Assembly: GCA_031213475.1 (NCBI GenBank)
Contig: JARUPZ010000012.1
Location: 5,590,949-5,654,948, forward strand
Direction of reading: 5' to 3'
Origin: Nereocystis luetkeana
Lineage: Eukaryota; Sar; Phaeophyceae; Laminariales; Laminariaceae
Length of the DNA: 64,000 nucleotides
In this document: positions 55,571 through 64,000 of the stretch, one piece after another
Layout of the letters: each line of letters opens with the position of its first letter
Position numbering within the stretch: position 1 is the stretch's first letter
Made by a program: the position numbers and the translations under genes
The notes under the pieces: generated by a model
Told to the model about the DNA's origin: nothing
The model's input: only the letters and a program-made list of their open reading frames with translations
Database searches by the model: none

Positions 55571-56692
55571 GCACCTGCGCATTGTACACAATATTTGATT
55601 ACCAGAACGACAAACAAGGACGGAGAGTATAACTATACATACGCGTGTTTCTCGACTGAACAGGGGGTCTTGATTTGACGGCACGGCGATTTCCTCCTTC
55701 CCGGTTCTCTTTTTTTCCTCCCCGCTTCGCACGCGCCCCCTTCCGCCTGGTACCCGATGGTCAACAGAAGAAAGCGCTTTTCGGGAAGAACTTGGAGATG
55801 GATGTGCGGGCCATTCGCACGGCGCAGAGCGCTGTCCACGGTTATCTCGACTTCAATGCCACCAGCTTAGCTCACGGATGGTGAGAGGGGGAGAGGGAGG
55901 GAGGGAGGAGGGAGGAAGAGGAGGAGGGAGAGGGAGAGGGAGGGGGAGAGGGGGGGAGAGGGAGAGAAGGAGAGGGGGGAGAAGGAGAGAGGGGGCGCTC
56001 TCAAAATACCTATGCCGTGCAGTATATCGTACGCTTATCTCAAATCTTGCACCTCCGCCGCCGCTGCTGCCCTTGCTAATACCCTTGCTGTTCGTGTACC
56101 GTCGCAGCGATTCGCGATTATTTTCGACGCCTTTCGGTTGCCTCGAGAGACCTTTATACTTTTTCAGTCGAATGATAAGACGCAGATCAACATTGCTGTA
56201 GCAAATACATCGATGTTCTCTCCGGGATACTGGGGGGGCGACACAACAACGCACCCGGCCATAATCACCCCACCCAATAACGTACCGTGGAACCCCCCCC
56301 CATCCCACACGATGTCTGACAAACTCGCCCCATGGATCTGTCAGATAGCACGCTCTTAACAGTTTTCTTACGCGGGTTGCGTGAAGCTCATTGGTTCAGG
56401 TTGCACAGCATCTAGACCAGGTTGTACCGCACGCGTCGTGCAACGTATTTTTCCCAGATACGTACGAGTACAACAGGCCGTGCTTTCGATATTCGACCGC
56501 AGTTCTGTCGGAGCACTCGGATCCGTCCTTGCTGGCTGCTACGCACAAAACACACACAGATCCACACCATGCCGACAGGATCATCCCGCACCCCGCCCCC
56601 ACCCCCCCCCCGCCCACCAACTTGTCCTACCCAACAGGTACGAGGGAGACGTCAAGTGCTTCGCCAACCCGTCGCCAATGCAGCCGTTTTGA
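45595..56692 (+). CDS. Galactose-3-O-sulfotransferase family enzyme (gene 2)
   Basis: Ten-exon model: 45595-46042, 47109-47707, 48648-48797, 51239-51442, 52025-52225, 52783-52868, 54076-54160, 54712-54786, 55768-55880, 56638-56692. It gives about 671 residues with all phases consistent and GT-AG borders. These enzymes transfer sulfate from PAPS to a sugar hydroxyl in the Golgi lumen. Residues ~13-29 form a signal anchor; ~50-349 are a Gly/Gln-rich stem. VKTHKTASTTL (~356-366) is the 5'-phosphosulfate loop and TVMREPVGHYLS (~445-456) the 3'-phosphate motif. Later conserved segments are LTEQFEESLAIF, NWRPIDMTYCK and QTQLDLALYKAA. The acceptor sugar cannot be read from sequence; sulfated fucans or other matrix glycans are plausible if this is a brown alga. 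The start ATG is the first in a hydrophobic-anchor frame. Confidence 0.85.
46365..46500 (-). repeat. G-tailed repeat, two short inverted copies
   Basis: TGGTCATGCGACTACGCCCA, GCATGATATGGAGTACACCC and CCCACCCC, then GCCATGCGACTACGCACGG, GCATGACATGAGCACTCCCC and a C run. Both end in C runs, i.e. G runs on the element's own strand. Confidence 0.65.
46690..47015 (-). repeat. G-tailed repeat, near-full inverted copy in gene 2 intron 1
   Basis: The reverse complement of the 28676-28985 copy: TTGCTGTCTCTGGAAATGGC, AAGTCCGCCTCACAAACAGT, GTAGGATGCAGCTCACCCTT, CATTGTAGGGATGCGAGGGT, ATGGCCATACGACTACGGCC and ATATCGAGTACACCCCCC. Confidence 0.75.
47109..47707 (+). CDS. Gene 2 exon 2: stem with polyGln
   Basis: Acceptor GACACGCAG|GA and donor AACCAG|GTAAGG. 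It reads GRNGDDRSDQAAPAPVPNLQ, then SIDEDEESVQRRVAVVVANN, a (CAG)n-coded Gln/Lys run (47300-47350), and ends FRLDGRVGTLMAGDAMRDYL to ADTDNQ. Hydrophilic, as expected for a luminal stem. Confidence 0.7.
48320..48430 (-). repeat. TTGCTTG-module copy with C run, inverted
   Basis: CCGTCTCGAAAGAGATGCGT, GGTCAATGGTCAAATGACTA and AGGCAAGCAACAAATGAGTA followed by a C-rich tract. Confidence 0.65.
48648..48797 (+). CDS. Gene 2 exon 3: 5'-PAPS binding loop
   Basis: Fifty codons in phase 0, TCNVAFVKTHKTASTTLATI then LFRYGKRHGLRVANFDG to EAVKQ. K-T-H-K-T-A-S-T-T is the PAPS 5'-phosphosulfate loop; F-R-Y-G-x-x-H-x-L is conserved in Gal3ST proteins. Donor AAACAG|GTGGGG. The acceptor follows an A-rich stretch (GAACAAAAAAAAG), with no adjacent pyrimidine tract. 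Confidence 0.9.
49155..49270. repeat. Direct repeat of a 40-base segment
   Basis: GTTGATTGGCTCGG..A.GC.TTGAG.GCCAAGCAGA occurs at 49158 and 49226, either side of the palindrome AATGTGCCTGGCACATTT. Located in gene 2 intron 3. Surrounding frames are not convincingly coding. Confidence 0.55.
50400..50643. repeat. (TCC)n microsatellite
   Basis: About 240 bases of CTC triplets in gene 2 intron 3. PolyPro, Leu, Glu and Arg frames here are artefacts. Confidence 0.95.
51239..51442 (+). CDS. Gene 2 exon 4: 3'-phosphate motif
   Basis: Acceptor T12AAAG|GTC after a (CGT)/(CTT) tract; donor ACTGGG|GTGAGT. It reads VEAAGEPVDVMHYHHAWDGF, then SDVRLVTVMREPVGHYLSYY. The second half is the PAPS 3'-phosphate segment (..R-E-P-V..S..). 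Phase 0 both ends, 68 codons. Confidence 0.9.
51890..51960 (-). repeat. G-tailed repeat, short inverted copy
   Basis: TGGTCATACGACTACGGCCA then TGCATGATATCGAGTACCCC running into a C tract, just upstream of exon 5. Confidence 0.65.
52025..52225 (+). CDS. Gene 2 exon 5: catalytic domain middle
   Basis: Acceptor TACACACAG|CTT and donor GCCATG|GTGAGG, 67 codons: LSIAEYFEVSSTPKDPRYEK, then HGFKLLHNPLCAEFGIRNV. It contains the N-P-x-x-x-x-F-G segment typical of the family. Confidence 0.88.
52783..52868 (+). CDS. Gene 2 exon 6: LLTEQFEESL segment
   Basis: Acceptor GCGTGCAG|ATC and donor TGCAA|GTGAGT. It codes ILLTEQFEESLAIFMRMFNW then RPIDMTYC plus two bases of Lys. The E-x-F-x-E-S-L...W pattern is a strong Gal3ST signature. 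Confidence 0.88.
54076..54160 (+). CDS. Gene 2 exon 7
   Basis: Acceptor TTCTTTCAG|G behind a good pyrimidine tract; donor CTCGAC|GTAGGT. It codes VIETKAGVARYDGKMLTNVP then KIKDLPLD. The phase matches exons 6 and 8. Confidence 0.8.
54712..54786 (+). CDS. Gene 2 exon 8: C-terminal helix
   Basis: Acceptor GTCATTAG|GTG and donor CGAGAG|GTGAAG. The 25 codons VLSEIRRQTQLDLALYKAAV plus KVYRE match the conserved L-D-x-x-L-Y helix near the end of the sulfotransferase domain. Confidence 0.8.
54923..55031. mobile_element. MITE-like family A, copy 5
   Basis: TATTACGGGGGACCCTAG to ACTATGGCCCCCCGTAATA, in gene 2 intron 8. Confidence 0.8.
55522..55570. repeat. (TA)n microsatellite
   Basis: About 48 bases of alternating TA in gene 2 intron 8. 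Confidence 0.95.
55768..55880 (+). CDS. Gene 2 exon 9
   Basis: Acceptor GGTCAACAG|AAG and donor GGATG|GTGAGA. It reads KKALFGKNLEMDVRAIRTAQ then SAVHGYLDFNATSLAHG, and the split TG|G codon gives Trp across the next junction. An in-frame extension upstream toward 55741 is possible. Confidence 0.68.
55881..55995. repeat. (GGGA)n purine tract beginning at the exon 9 donor
   Basis: GAGAGGGGGAGAGGGAGGGA-type purines start at the donor itself (ATG|GTGAGAGGGG). Confidence 0.85.
56638..56692 (+). CDS. Gene 2 exon 10 (last)
   Basis: Acceptor ACCCAACAG|G; codes YEGDVKCFANPSPMQPF followed by TGA. The phase fits exon 9. Short and not conserved enough to identify by itself. Confidence 0.65.
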
Positions 56693-56734
56693 CCGGGCTG
56701 TACGCTTTGCTCGTGGAGCCCGCGGCCTATGATC

Positions 56735-56815
56735 ATACGACTGTACGGGCGTGATGCATGACATGAGCACTCCCCCCCCCCCCACCCCCCCCCCCCCCCC
56801 CCCCCGCATCCAACA
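56735..56815 (-). repeat. G-tailed repeat, short inverted copy after gene 2
   Basis: ATCATACGACTGTACGGGCG, TGATGCATGACATGAGCACT, then C runs to 56806. It starts about 40 bases after the gene 2 stop. Confidence 0.6.
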
Positions 56816-56819
56816 TGAC

Positions 56820-58340
56820 TCAAGGGGCATCATTTGCTTCCACCCGCGCGATTCCCGGGGGTGCGCAGGGATTGATCCCGCGAGAGCTCGCACGCGGCTT
56901 GCTTGCAAGACCGGTGCATATAGCGGGGAGCTTACTCTAAAAGAGGCCAGACGTGTACTGCCTCTATAGCGGTGCGATAATGATGTCGACCTGAAATACA
57001 ACAAGACGCGAGCTTGAGAGACACGAACCGCAGAGGGCTCATCGTCACGAACGAGCGCTGCTGTTTCCGTGTTTTTGGGCAAGCCAGCTACAGCAGAGTG
57101 CGAGAAGCTTTCTCTACGATGTTTTGAAAAAAAACAAAGTGCGGGTTACGAAGCAAAATACCCTTTCCTCCCCCCGCACCGTAACATTGCTTGAAAAGAA
57201 AAGAAAATAAAAAAATGCGGGCGATTACCCTATCCTTCCTGTTGCGACGTTTTGTGTCAGGAAGGAATTGTGATCGTGCTTTACCGTGTGCCGTAGGGAT
57301 GGAGAAACTCTCACACAAATTGATTGATAATTTGCTGTCGCGATCGTTTTTTCCCTGTACGCCCCCCCCGGCTGTTGTTGTATCCTTTCCCCCCCTCTCC
57401 TCCCCCCTCCCCCCCCCCCCCCTCGCCGTCTCCGAAGAACATCTCCACATTTTTTTCGTGACGGTTTGAGAGGGTGGCAGGAAATTAGGGGGGGGGGGGG
57501 GGTTGTGCTGTATAGAGGCGTTCGTTTGTGATGAATTAATTAGTTGATGCTAACTTGCGGGGGGTCAGATTGTCCCCGCAAAAGGGGCTTATACTCGAAG
57601 GAATGCGTCGTGCCTAATGGGATGGGGCACCGCGTTGTTTTTTGTTTTTGCTGCACCCTAATGCGAGTGCGTTTATATGCATGCCCGTAAGAGGTCGTGT
57701 TCGTTTTTCATGGTACTTGTAAACAGGAGGCATAGGATATGTACGTAGGGGCCCCGTTTCGTTTGTTCCGTCGAGGTTTCGAGGGGCGTCTTCAAGTCTT
57801 CGGCGATTTCAAGATTTGAGTTATCGCGCGGGCACGCTTTGCCAAGACACGCGTGCGTAGCTTACCCTTCGCGATGCCGCTGTGGTGATAGCGCGCTCCA
57901 AATTGCTCCCCATCGCCACCCCCACCCCCACCCCCACCCCCACCCCCCCACCCACCCCCCCGAATATCAGGCGGATGGTTCATTTTAGATTTTGTTGCTG
58001 TGGGCGAAGTAAGCGACGAGCAAGTTAACAACATTTTGAACACGCGTGTGCTACGTGCGACTTGAGCTGTATTTTTCTGGGGCGAAAGCCGCACGAGTAC
58101 GAGCACGTACGCACGTATCATAGCATAATTGATTCGTTTTTTTTTTTTTCTTTGTCTTGTCGTCACGCGTGCTTGCTGCAACTTGAGCCGCGAAATAGAA
58201 GCTGGACGGTACCCTAGCGTCTTTTTTTTTCGCCCCTTCTCGTAGCATCTGATATGAAAAAATGTGTCAACTTCGCCCTCCCAATGCGTGGATATCTAGT
58301 GCTCGATGGCGGGAGGGAGCGCTTCTTTGCGGTAGCGAAA
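56820..58340. other. Flank of gene 2, no gene recognised
   Basis: Contains C/G runs (57400-57422, 57489-57502) and (CACCCC)n at 57917-57960. No supported reading frame. Confidence 0.5.
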
Positions 58341-58632
58341 GGGGGGGGGGGGGGTGGGGGGGGGAAGGGGCGCACTCATTTGTTGCTTGTCTCAGTCATT
58401 TGACCATTGACCATGCATCTCTTTTTCAAGAAGGAGCGCGAGGGAAGGGGGGGGGGGGGGCGTGAGCGTACTCACCTGCTGCTTGCTTTAGTCATTTGAC
58501 TATTGACCACGCATCCCTTTCGAGACGGAGCGCGGTGGGGGTGGTGTGGGGGCGTACTCCTTTGTTGCTTGCCTTAGTCATTTGACCATTGGCCACGCAC
58601 CCCTTTCGAGACGGGGGGGGGGGGGGGGGGAA
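58338..58632 (+). repeat. Three TTGCTTG-module copies, each beside a G run
   Basis: Units at ~58370-58435, 58465-58535 and 58550-58615 share GTACTC(A/C).TTGTTGCTTG, TCATTTGACCATTGACCA, GCATCCCTTTCGAGACGG; each is preceded by G-rich sequence. Arranged as an imperfect ~90-base tandem. Confidence 0.75.
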
Positions 58633-58824
58633 GGGAGGGACTTGGCAGCAAAAACAGTAGGCAGCACATTCGTTGCTCTCGGCAGTGTGATTGCCTGCGG
58701 ACTATGGGGGAGGGGACACTTTTGAGGGCCCTCTTATTTTGCCGACTTGAGGCGAGAGTGGTTGCGTGCCGCATTTCGTTTCAGAAATAAGGCTTAAGAA
58801 ATACCAGTAAGCGTTTGTGCTTGA

Positions 58825-58826
<2 letters not shown>

Positions 58827-58860
<34 letters not shown>

Positions 58861-58905
58861 GCTGTTGTTGTTGTTGTTGTTGTTGTCGTTGTCGTTGTTG
58901 TTGCT
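58827..58905. repeat. (TTG)n microsatellite
   Basis: TTG triplets with a few CTG/TCG, about 78 bases. Confidence 0.95.
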
Positions 58906-59020
58906 GTCGCGATATATGCTCACTGATGCCGCCGTGCCTTATTTTAAAGTCCGTTTTGTGGGCTGAGGTACAGAGCGGCCCGCGCTACTATTATCGGGCG
59001 GGGGGGGGGGGGGGGGGGCA

Positions 59021-59106
59021 TACCCCTTTGGGCGGAAATATGAGGACCACTTAGCCATCAATATGGAGACCAAAGGGTGTTTATATTTACGTCCAGAGCG
59101 ACAGTA
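59021..59106. mobile_element. MITE-like family C, copy 5
   Basis: TACCCCTTTGGGCGGAAATA then TGAGGACC; right end TTTATATTTACGTCCAGAGC. A G run directly precedes it. Confidence 0.55.
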
Positions 59107-59684
59107 TTCAGAACCCGCTATGGACTCAAAACTCGCTCACCCTCCCTGTGCTCACACACCACATTTGGTCTGACTACCATGTGTTGATCCGTAAACAGTG
59201 GTCTAAACCCGCTAGCGAAAAACAGGGGGGTACCCCCTAGTCATACCGCGGCTCAGGTCTGCGTGATGTTTCGACCTCTTGACCAGTTCGAGTGGATTCG
59301 TGTTTTGCCCATGGGTCCAGCAATGATCCCCGTTGTTACGTACGCACGTACGCTCGTTTCGTACGTTCGCACGTAAAACTCGCGTGGTTTTTGTTTTTTC
59401 AAGAATGTAGTTGACACCCCTTCCGGGAAAGCAGCGCGTAGTGCGTACGTAGACGAGGGTCAGCGTGTACACGACATGGCTTCACGGGACAGGGTGGCAG
59501 AGTCCTTCTTGCGGCCCACGCACCCGCCCGATTTCAGCAACCCACACCTTTGCGCGGCATGTTATTGCAATACTTATAGCATCACCAAGGTTGGTGCGGT
59601 GTTGGAAAATTGGACACACAAGCTGCGTGGTAAGAATCGCCTCCGCAAATATCCAGGGCGGTTCATGGCTCACGGGTCAGAGAA

Positions 59685-59825
59685 AAACTCGCGGATAAGG
59701 TCGGGTCGGGCCGGGTTGGGCCGGGTCCGGTCCTGTCGGGTCGGGTCGGGTCGGGTCGGGTTATAATGCGACCGGACACGTCATATTTTCGAAAACTTCC
59801 TGCCCCGACCCGACCCGACCCCTGA
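59685..59825. repeat. GGGTC-type foldback repeat, second copy
   Basis: (GGGTC)n at 59700-59760 faces (CCCGA)n at 59803-59822. The spacer has ACACGTCATATTTTCGAAAA, comparable to the AT-rich interior near 21100. Confidence 0.6.
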
Positions 59826-60054
59826 GATTTTGAAAACCTCCTGCCGACGCCCGAGAGCCTTGCAAATATCAACCACGCGAATATGGTAATTGAAGCGCTC
59901 GCTGTTGTCAAGAGTGCGCCTTGTTGGGTGTAGTGTTTCTGTGTCGTGGCAGGATTGCATATAATATAATATATATATACATACATATGTGCTTGAATTA
60001 TCTACGTACACATGGGACAGATTATATCACGATTTAGATATTACGGGGGCAAAA

Positions 60055-60300
60055 GCTGGGATCCTTGCTCTCTATGATCTGCACCACCTACAGATCATGT
60101 TTGCCGGGTGAGATCTATCTGTAAGGCACGGGTTTTCTTGCGCACGTGTTCTTTGGAACGGGATCTGCAGCAAATCTGTAGGATAACGGTACGTTTTTTT
60201 TTTGGGAACATCTCACAACGGCAACTATTGGATATAGATTGTCTATAGATCGTAATGGTAGGATCTATCTAGGTTTTTCTGCATCAGGTCGTGGTCCCCA
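60055..60300. repeat. AGATC-family repeat copy
   Basis: CTCTATGATCTGCACCACCT, ACAGATCATGTTTGCCGGGT, GAGATCTATCTGTAAGGCAC, GGGATCTGCAGC, TCTCACAACGGC and GATCTATCTAGG follow the family order with divergence. Confidence 0.5.
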
Positions 60301-61600
60301 TCCGATCTGTGAATTGGTCATAAATCGTGCAGAGAGAGGCTTCCCTGAGTGGTAAGAAAGGGCGTGTACTTTTTTTTTCAAGGGGAGGGTGTCATCTAGG
60401 TCGCTCATGTGGCACGCATTGATGCGCACAGGGGAGCTGTCCACCATGGGATTGGATCGCAGGCGGACAATTCCTTGTCGGAAACAACTATTAATATCAT
60501 AGTTCTTTAAGCATACGTGCTGTACGTACCTATTTCGTGTACGTCGTTCGAATGAAGTCCCTGGGAAAATGCAATACCAGGTGGGGAACAGTGCGCCGCC
60601 GCTATTGTCTCCCCGCGCGCAGTCTATTATTATACGAAATAAATGCCATATTTTTGGTAGGTCATCGATGGAAAACGGCTCGAGAGTGGGCGCGAGCTTT
60701 CTACCATATCGACAACTAGTTTAAAAAACAAAATCTAAGGAAAAACAAGAAAAACGGCACGGTCTTAATAGCCCCGCGCACAGTCCTATCGTGAGCGTAC
60801 CTGTTTTCGGTACGAGGACTTCATTGTCGGGAATGGACATCAAGGCAATTCCCTTCGACCTAATATATGATGCTGTGAAGGCAGTGTGGGCCTGCTACCC
60901 CTGTAGGGATCGATGACTGCTGTGCATGGGTACGCCTCTGGCTCTGCTCAGGCCGCTTGCTTGCTCGCTCGCCGGATGTCTTCTGAACGAAGCGGAGTGA
61001 TAATCCCCACCCAGGTACTGCAGGCGACAACGCCTGCCAGGTATGATGAGGGGGCAATAGCTGCATATCACAACGCGCGCAACGGGGGACAATAGCTACA
61101 TACCATAACAATACGCCAAGGGGGCCAATCAGCCCTACATATGGAGAGAGCTGTAACACCATATTTCCCCGTGATATTTTCCTGTTCCTAGACCAAAACG
61201 ATTATATTTCGCCAGTCATGAACACGGGTCACGGCAAAATACCCCCTTCGTACGTACGTGGGGAGAGAGGTCTCTTGATACCATTTGTCTATTCTCGTGA
61301 TTTTTTTCCTTATGGTTGCATCAGTACGATTTGATTCCGCCAGGGGTCAGTCAGTCTGTCGTACTTTTAGTGTTTTTTCGAAGACAGCACCCACCCATCC
61401 TTTCAGCTTCCGCGCAGGTCGATGTTAGGTTGCTTTTTCTGTCAACTAAACGCCGTCGTCGCCGGATCGGCCTTTGGGTAATATCTTGGTGCACAATCGA
61501 ATTTCAGCCGTGGTGCAGCCTCGGACGTCTGCGGTTGCAGCGGTCTCAGTTAGAAACAGAGCATCAACCCCAACGAGACATGCCTATACAGTGCGGTAGG
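60300..61600. other. No gene recognised
   Basis: Unique-looking sequence with no strong repeat. Frames of up to ~100 codons at 60860-61162 (-) and 60913-61095 (+) have no recognisable content. Confidence 0.4.
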
Positions 61601-61614
61601 TTCCTCCACAGTGC

Positions 61615-61895
61615 GGTGGGGGGGGGGAGGGGGGGGGGAGGGGGGGGGGGTGTACTCGATAGGAGAGATGTACTCGATCTCATGCATGGCCGTAGTCGTA
61701 TGACCATAGACCCTCGCATCCCTACAATGCCGGGACGGAAGCATGTCGGGTTTTTATCGACCTGGCAGACATTGCTTGCTCCAAGCGCCAAGCACCGTGA
61801 GGTGTCTGGCGAGTCGCATGAACGGTGAGCTGCATCCTACTAAGAACCGCTTGTGAGGCGGACTTGCATATGGATGACAGCTTCAATGGGGAGGG
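61615..61895 (+). repeat. G-tailed dispersed repeat, near-full copy
   Basis: G runs at 61618-61650, then TGTACTCGATAGGAGAGATG, GCATGGCCGTAGTCGTATGA, TCCCTACAATGCCGGGACGG, GTGAGGTGTCTGGCGAGTCG, TGAGCTGCATCCTACTAAGA and GGATGACAGCTTCAATG, then another G run. Confidence 0.75.
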
Positions 61896-62894
61896 GGGGG
61901 GGACACTTTTGGTCCCAGCCTTTTCTGACTAACGGGGCTCCCAATGGACCTATTGATACTCGACTCGGGAACTACCTACCCAGAACATTTGCAATCCCAG
62001 CTGTGTTACCCATACCTGGCCCATGGGAAGTTTCATTGGGCTGAACTTACAATTTTCATCATTTTCCCTTTTTGGCGCGAGGTACGAATCAGGCACCTGG
62101 GCAGATCTAGGCACCAGGTACAGCTGTACCCGTTCAATTTTGGCGGCATGACCCAGCAACAACGTCGTTCACGCCGAAGGACCCTTTTAACATTCCCGAG
62201 ACATCGCCCCCCATTACGCTTCGTACATATGTAAGCTTGCAAAAAAAAAAATGGCTCCGACGTAATCTTCGATCTAAAACATAACTTTTAGCAGAATGTC
62301 CTCCGAGCCCACAACGCGGAGAACACCTCCAATGCGAGGCAGCCCGGGCATCTACCGCTCCGGGCCTGAACTCATCTGTCGACGGTGGCACCCCTACCAG
62401 AACTCGCTGCTCCGTCACTAGCACATTCGGGAGATAGTTCCTAAGAGTTTATTCTTGGGTTGTCCCTCTTGACAAGAACAGAAATACGTATATATATACC
62501 AGGTACCTACATACATACCATTACATACGTACCAGGTACAACGCATATTTTTGAAGCCCTTATCTTGAAGCCCGAATTTTAGAACTCATGTTTTGAAGCC
62601 CGAATTTTGAAGCGCACATTGCTTCAACCTCCCCTGTTTCTCACTCCACCACCCACCCACAAGGCGTGGCTCTCGATTTTTCAGCAAGAATTGGCGGTAT
62701 ACGTTACGAAGCTTCCTTCCGCGGTACGATGACGAGCACAAGGGGGGTAGCTGATATAGAGACAAAAGCCGCCTACGCCAAACCGCACCTTCTACTTCCT
62801 GCCGTGCGTGTGGGCTGAGCGCCAAAACTTCACAGTTTGGACAGAAAATAACCGATTCCTTTCTTCACGATCTAGATCTTTCAGGGCAGAAAGA

Positions 62895-63003
62895 TATTAC
62901 GGGGGACCATAGTAAATAGGACCTATGGTGCACTCAAAAACCTTTATACTTCCCATTTTATGCTAACAACATTTGGTCCTATTTACTATGGCCCCCCGTA
63001 TTA
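62895..63003. mobile_element. MITE-like family A, copy 6
   Basis: TATTACGGGGGACCATAG to CTATGGCCCCCCGTATTA, about 109 bases, centre AAAAACCTTTATACTTCCCA. Confidence 0.8.
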
Positions 63004-63250
63004 GATAAATCCCTGATCTTTACGATCTACAGTATTTAGAATAGCTCATGTTGCCGAGTAGAAGCCGTTACAATCTGCATGATCTTCTGTTGCAGCACAT
63101 GTAGCCCGGGTAGGATCTGTACCGCACAGATCCTGGACAACATGCCATAACGAGAGGTCGGGATATATAGGGTCAGTACTGCACAGATCCCGTACAGCAT
63201 ATCATAACGAGAGGTCGGAATCTTGATGATCTGTTTGATCTGTGTGTAGA
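63004..63250. repeat. AGATC-family repeat copy
   Basis: AAATCCCTGATCTTTACGAT, AGCTCATGTTGCCGAGTAGA, TTACAATCTGCATGATCTTC, CACAGATCCTGGACAACATG, then ATAACGAGAGGTCGG twice (63148 and 63203). Confidence 0.6.
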
Positions 63251-64000
63251 CCGCGATCTGTCCAACATCAATGTGCAACTTCTCGCGAAAAGCTAGGTGT
63301 GTTTTTAGTGTGTTTTTACGAGCCCATATAGCACAAACAGTGTATCGCACGAACACAGATCATGCTGAAGAATACACCGCACGCATACAACATGAACCGT
63401 TCATGCCCCACCGTGTAGTACGAGTATGGGCGTATCTATCCTGAAGAACAGCCGCATAACAACCGTAGTAAGTAGTCGTATAAATTCTCTATTATTGCTG
63501 TCCCAAAATACGCTCCTCCTTATGATACGGCGGAGCGACGACCGACAGACAAAACGCTACGCCGCTGGGACGGAGCGACGGGCCATACGCAGAGAACTGT
63601 TAAGTTCAAGGCGGGGACATTTTGTATCCCTTATTAAGTTTTACCTATTGAGCAGGTACTCGCTGGGACTCACGTGTGTTGTTTACTTAGAGACAGAAGA
63701 AGAGCAGCTTTACCGCTTTCGTGCGCGATGAGAGATTGAGAGCAAGGCTCGTCGCTGGGAAAAAACCCTGGTTTCCATCTAACATACGCCTCCCAGGTAC
63801 TATAAATACGATCCCAACTCCTGAGCCCAGGTAATTACCGGCCTTTCAGCCTTATTAAAAAAAAGTACCATAACACTAGCCCATTCTGATGAGACCTATA
63901 TGCATAATTATGGGAAAATCATGGAAGCCCCGATTCCACGAGCTAGAACATGAGTCGAAGATGCGGCTCCTCAAAACCCACTCCCCCACCTCTGAACGGC
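63251..64000. other. Right end, no gene recognised
   Basis: A 101-codon plus frame at 63426-63731 (MGVSILKNSRITTVVSSRIN...) has no recognisable domain. No repeat family member was seen here. Confidence 0.35.

Overview
This is eukaryotic nuclear DNA, most likely from a brown alga (Ectocarpales-like stramenopile). The reasons are two many-exon genes with long introns, GT-AG splice sites that often follow pyrimidine tracts, very dense microsatellites, many short dispersed repeats, and a galactose-3-O-sulfotransferase family enzyme of the kind that could modify sulfated cell-wall polysaccharides. The lineage is inferred from gene content and style, not from a marker gene. Both recognised genes are on the + strand.

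Gene 1 (6867-38573, 5' end not found) encodes an inositol polyphosphate 5-phosphatase catalytic domain (IPPc) followed by a C2 domain and a long polyglutamine/low-complexity tail. I could chain 16 exons with consistent reading phases. Four exons (14074-20824) add 572 residues of Ser/Gly/Ala-rich sequence exactly between the first catalytic motif (NVGN...GLQES) and the rest of the IPPc domain. The cassette has phase-0 borders on both sides, so it could be skipped in frame.

Gene 2 (45595-56692) is apparently complete: ten exons and about 671 residues. It has an N-terminal signal anchor, a Gly/polyGln-rich stem and a Gal-3-O-sulfotransferase catalytic domain with both PAPS-binding motifs. It would act in the Golgi lumen.

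Layout: 1-6866 is repeat-rich and holds an ~0.8 kb inverted-repeat element and a few uncertain exon-like stretches; 6867-38573 is gene 1; 38574-45594 is intergenic with a 16-bp minisatellite and small palindromic elements; 45595-56692 is gene 2; 56693-64000 has no recognised gene.

The non-coding sequence contains at least three MITE-like palindromic families, a dispersed repeat whose copies abut an oligo(G) run on the same side, a family rich in AGATC words, many microsatellites, and a strongly over-represented 9-mer TACC(A/T)GGTA. No tRNA, rRNA, CRISPR array or complete autonomous transposon was recognised. All coordinates, phases and repeat counts were read by eye.
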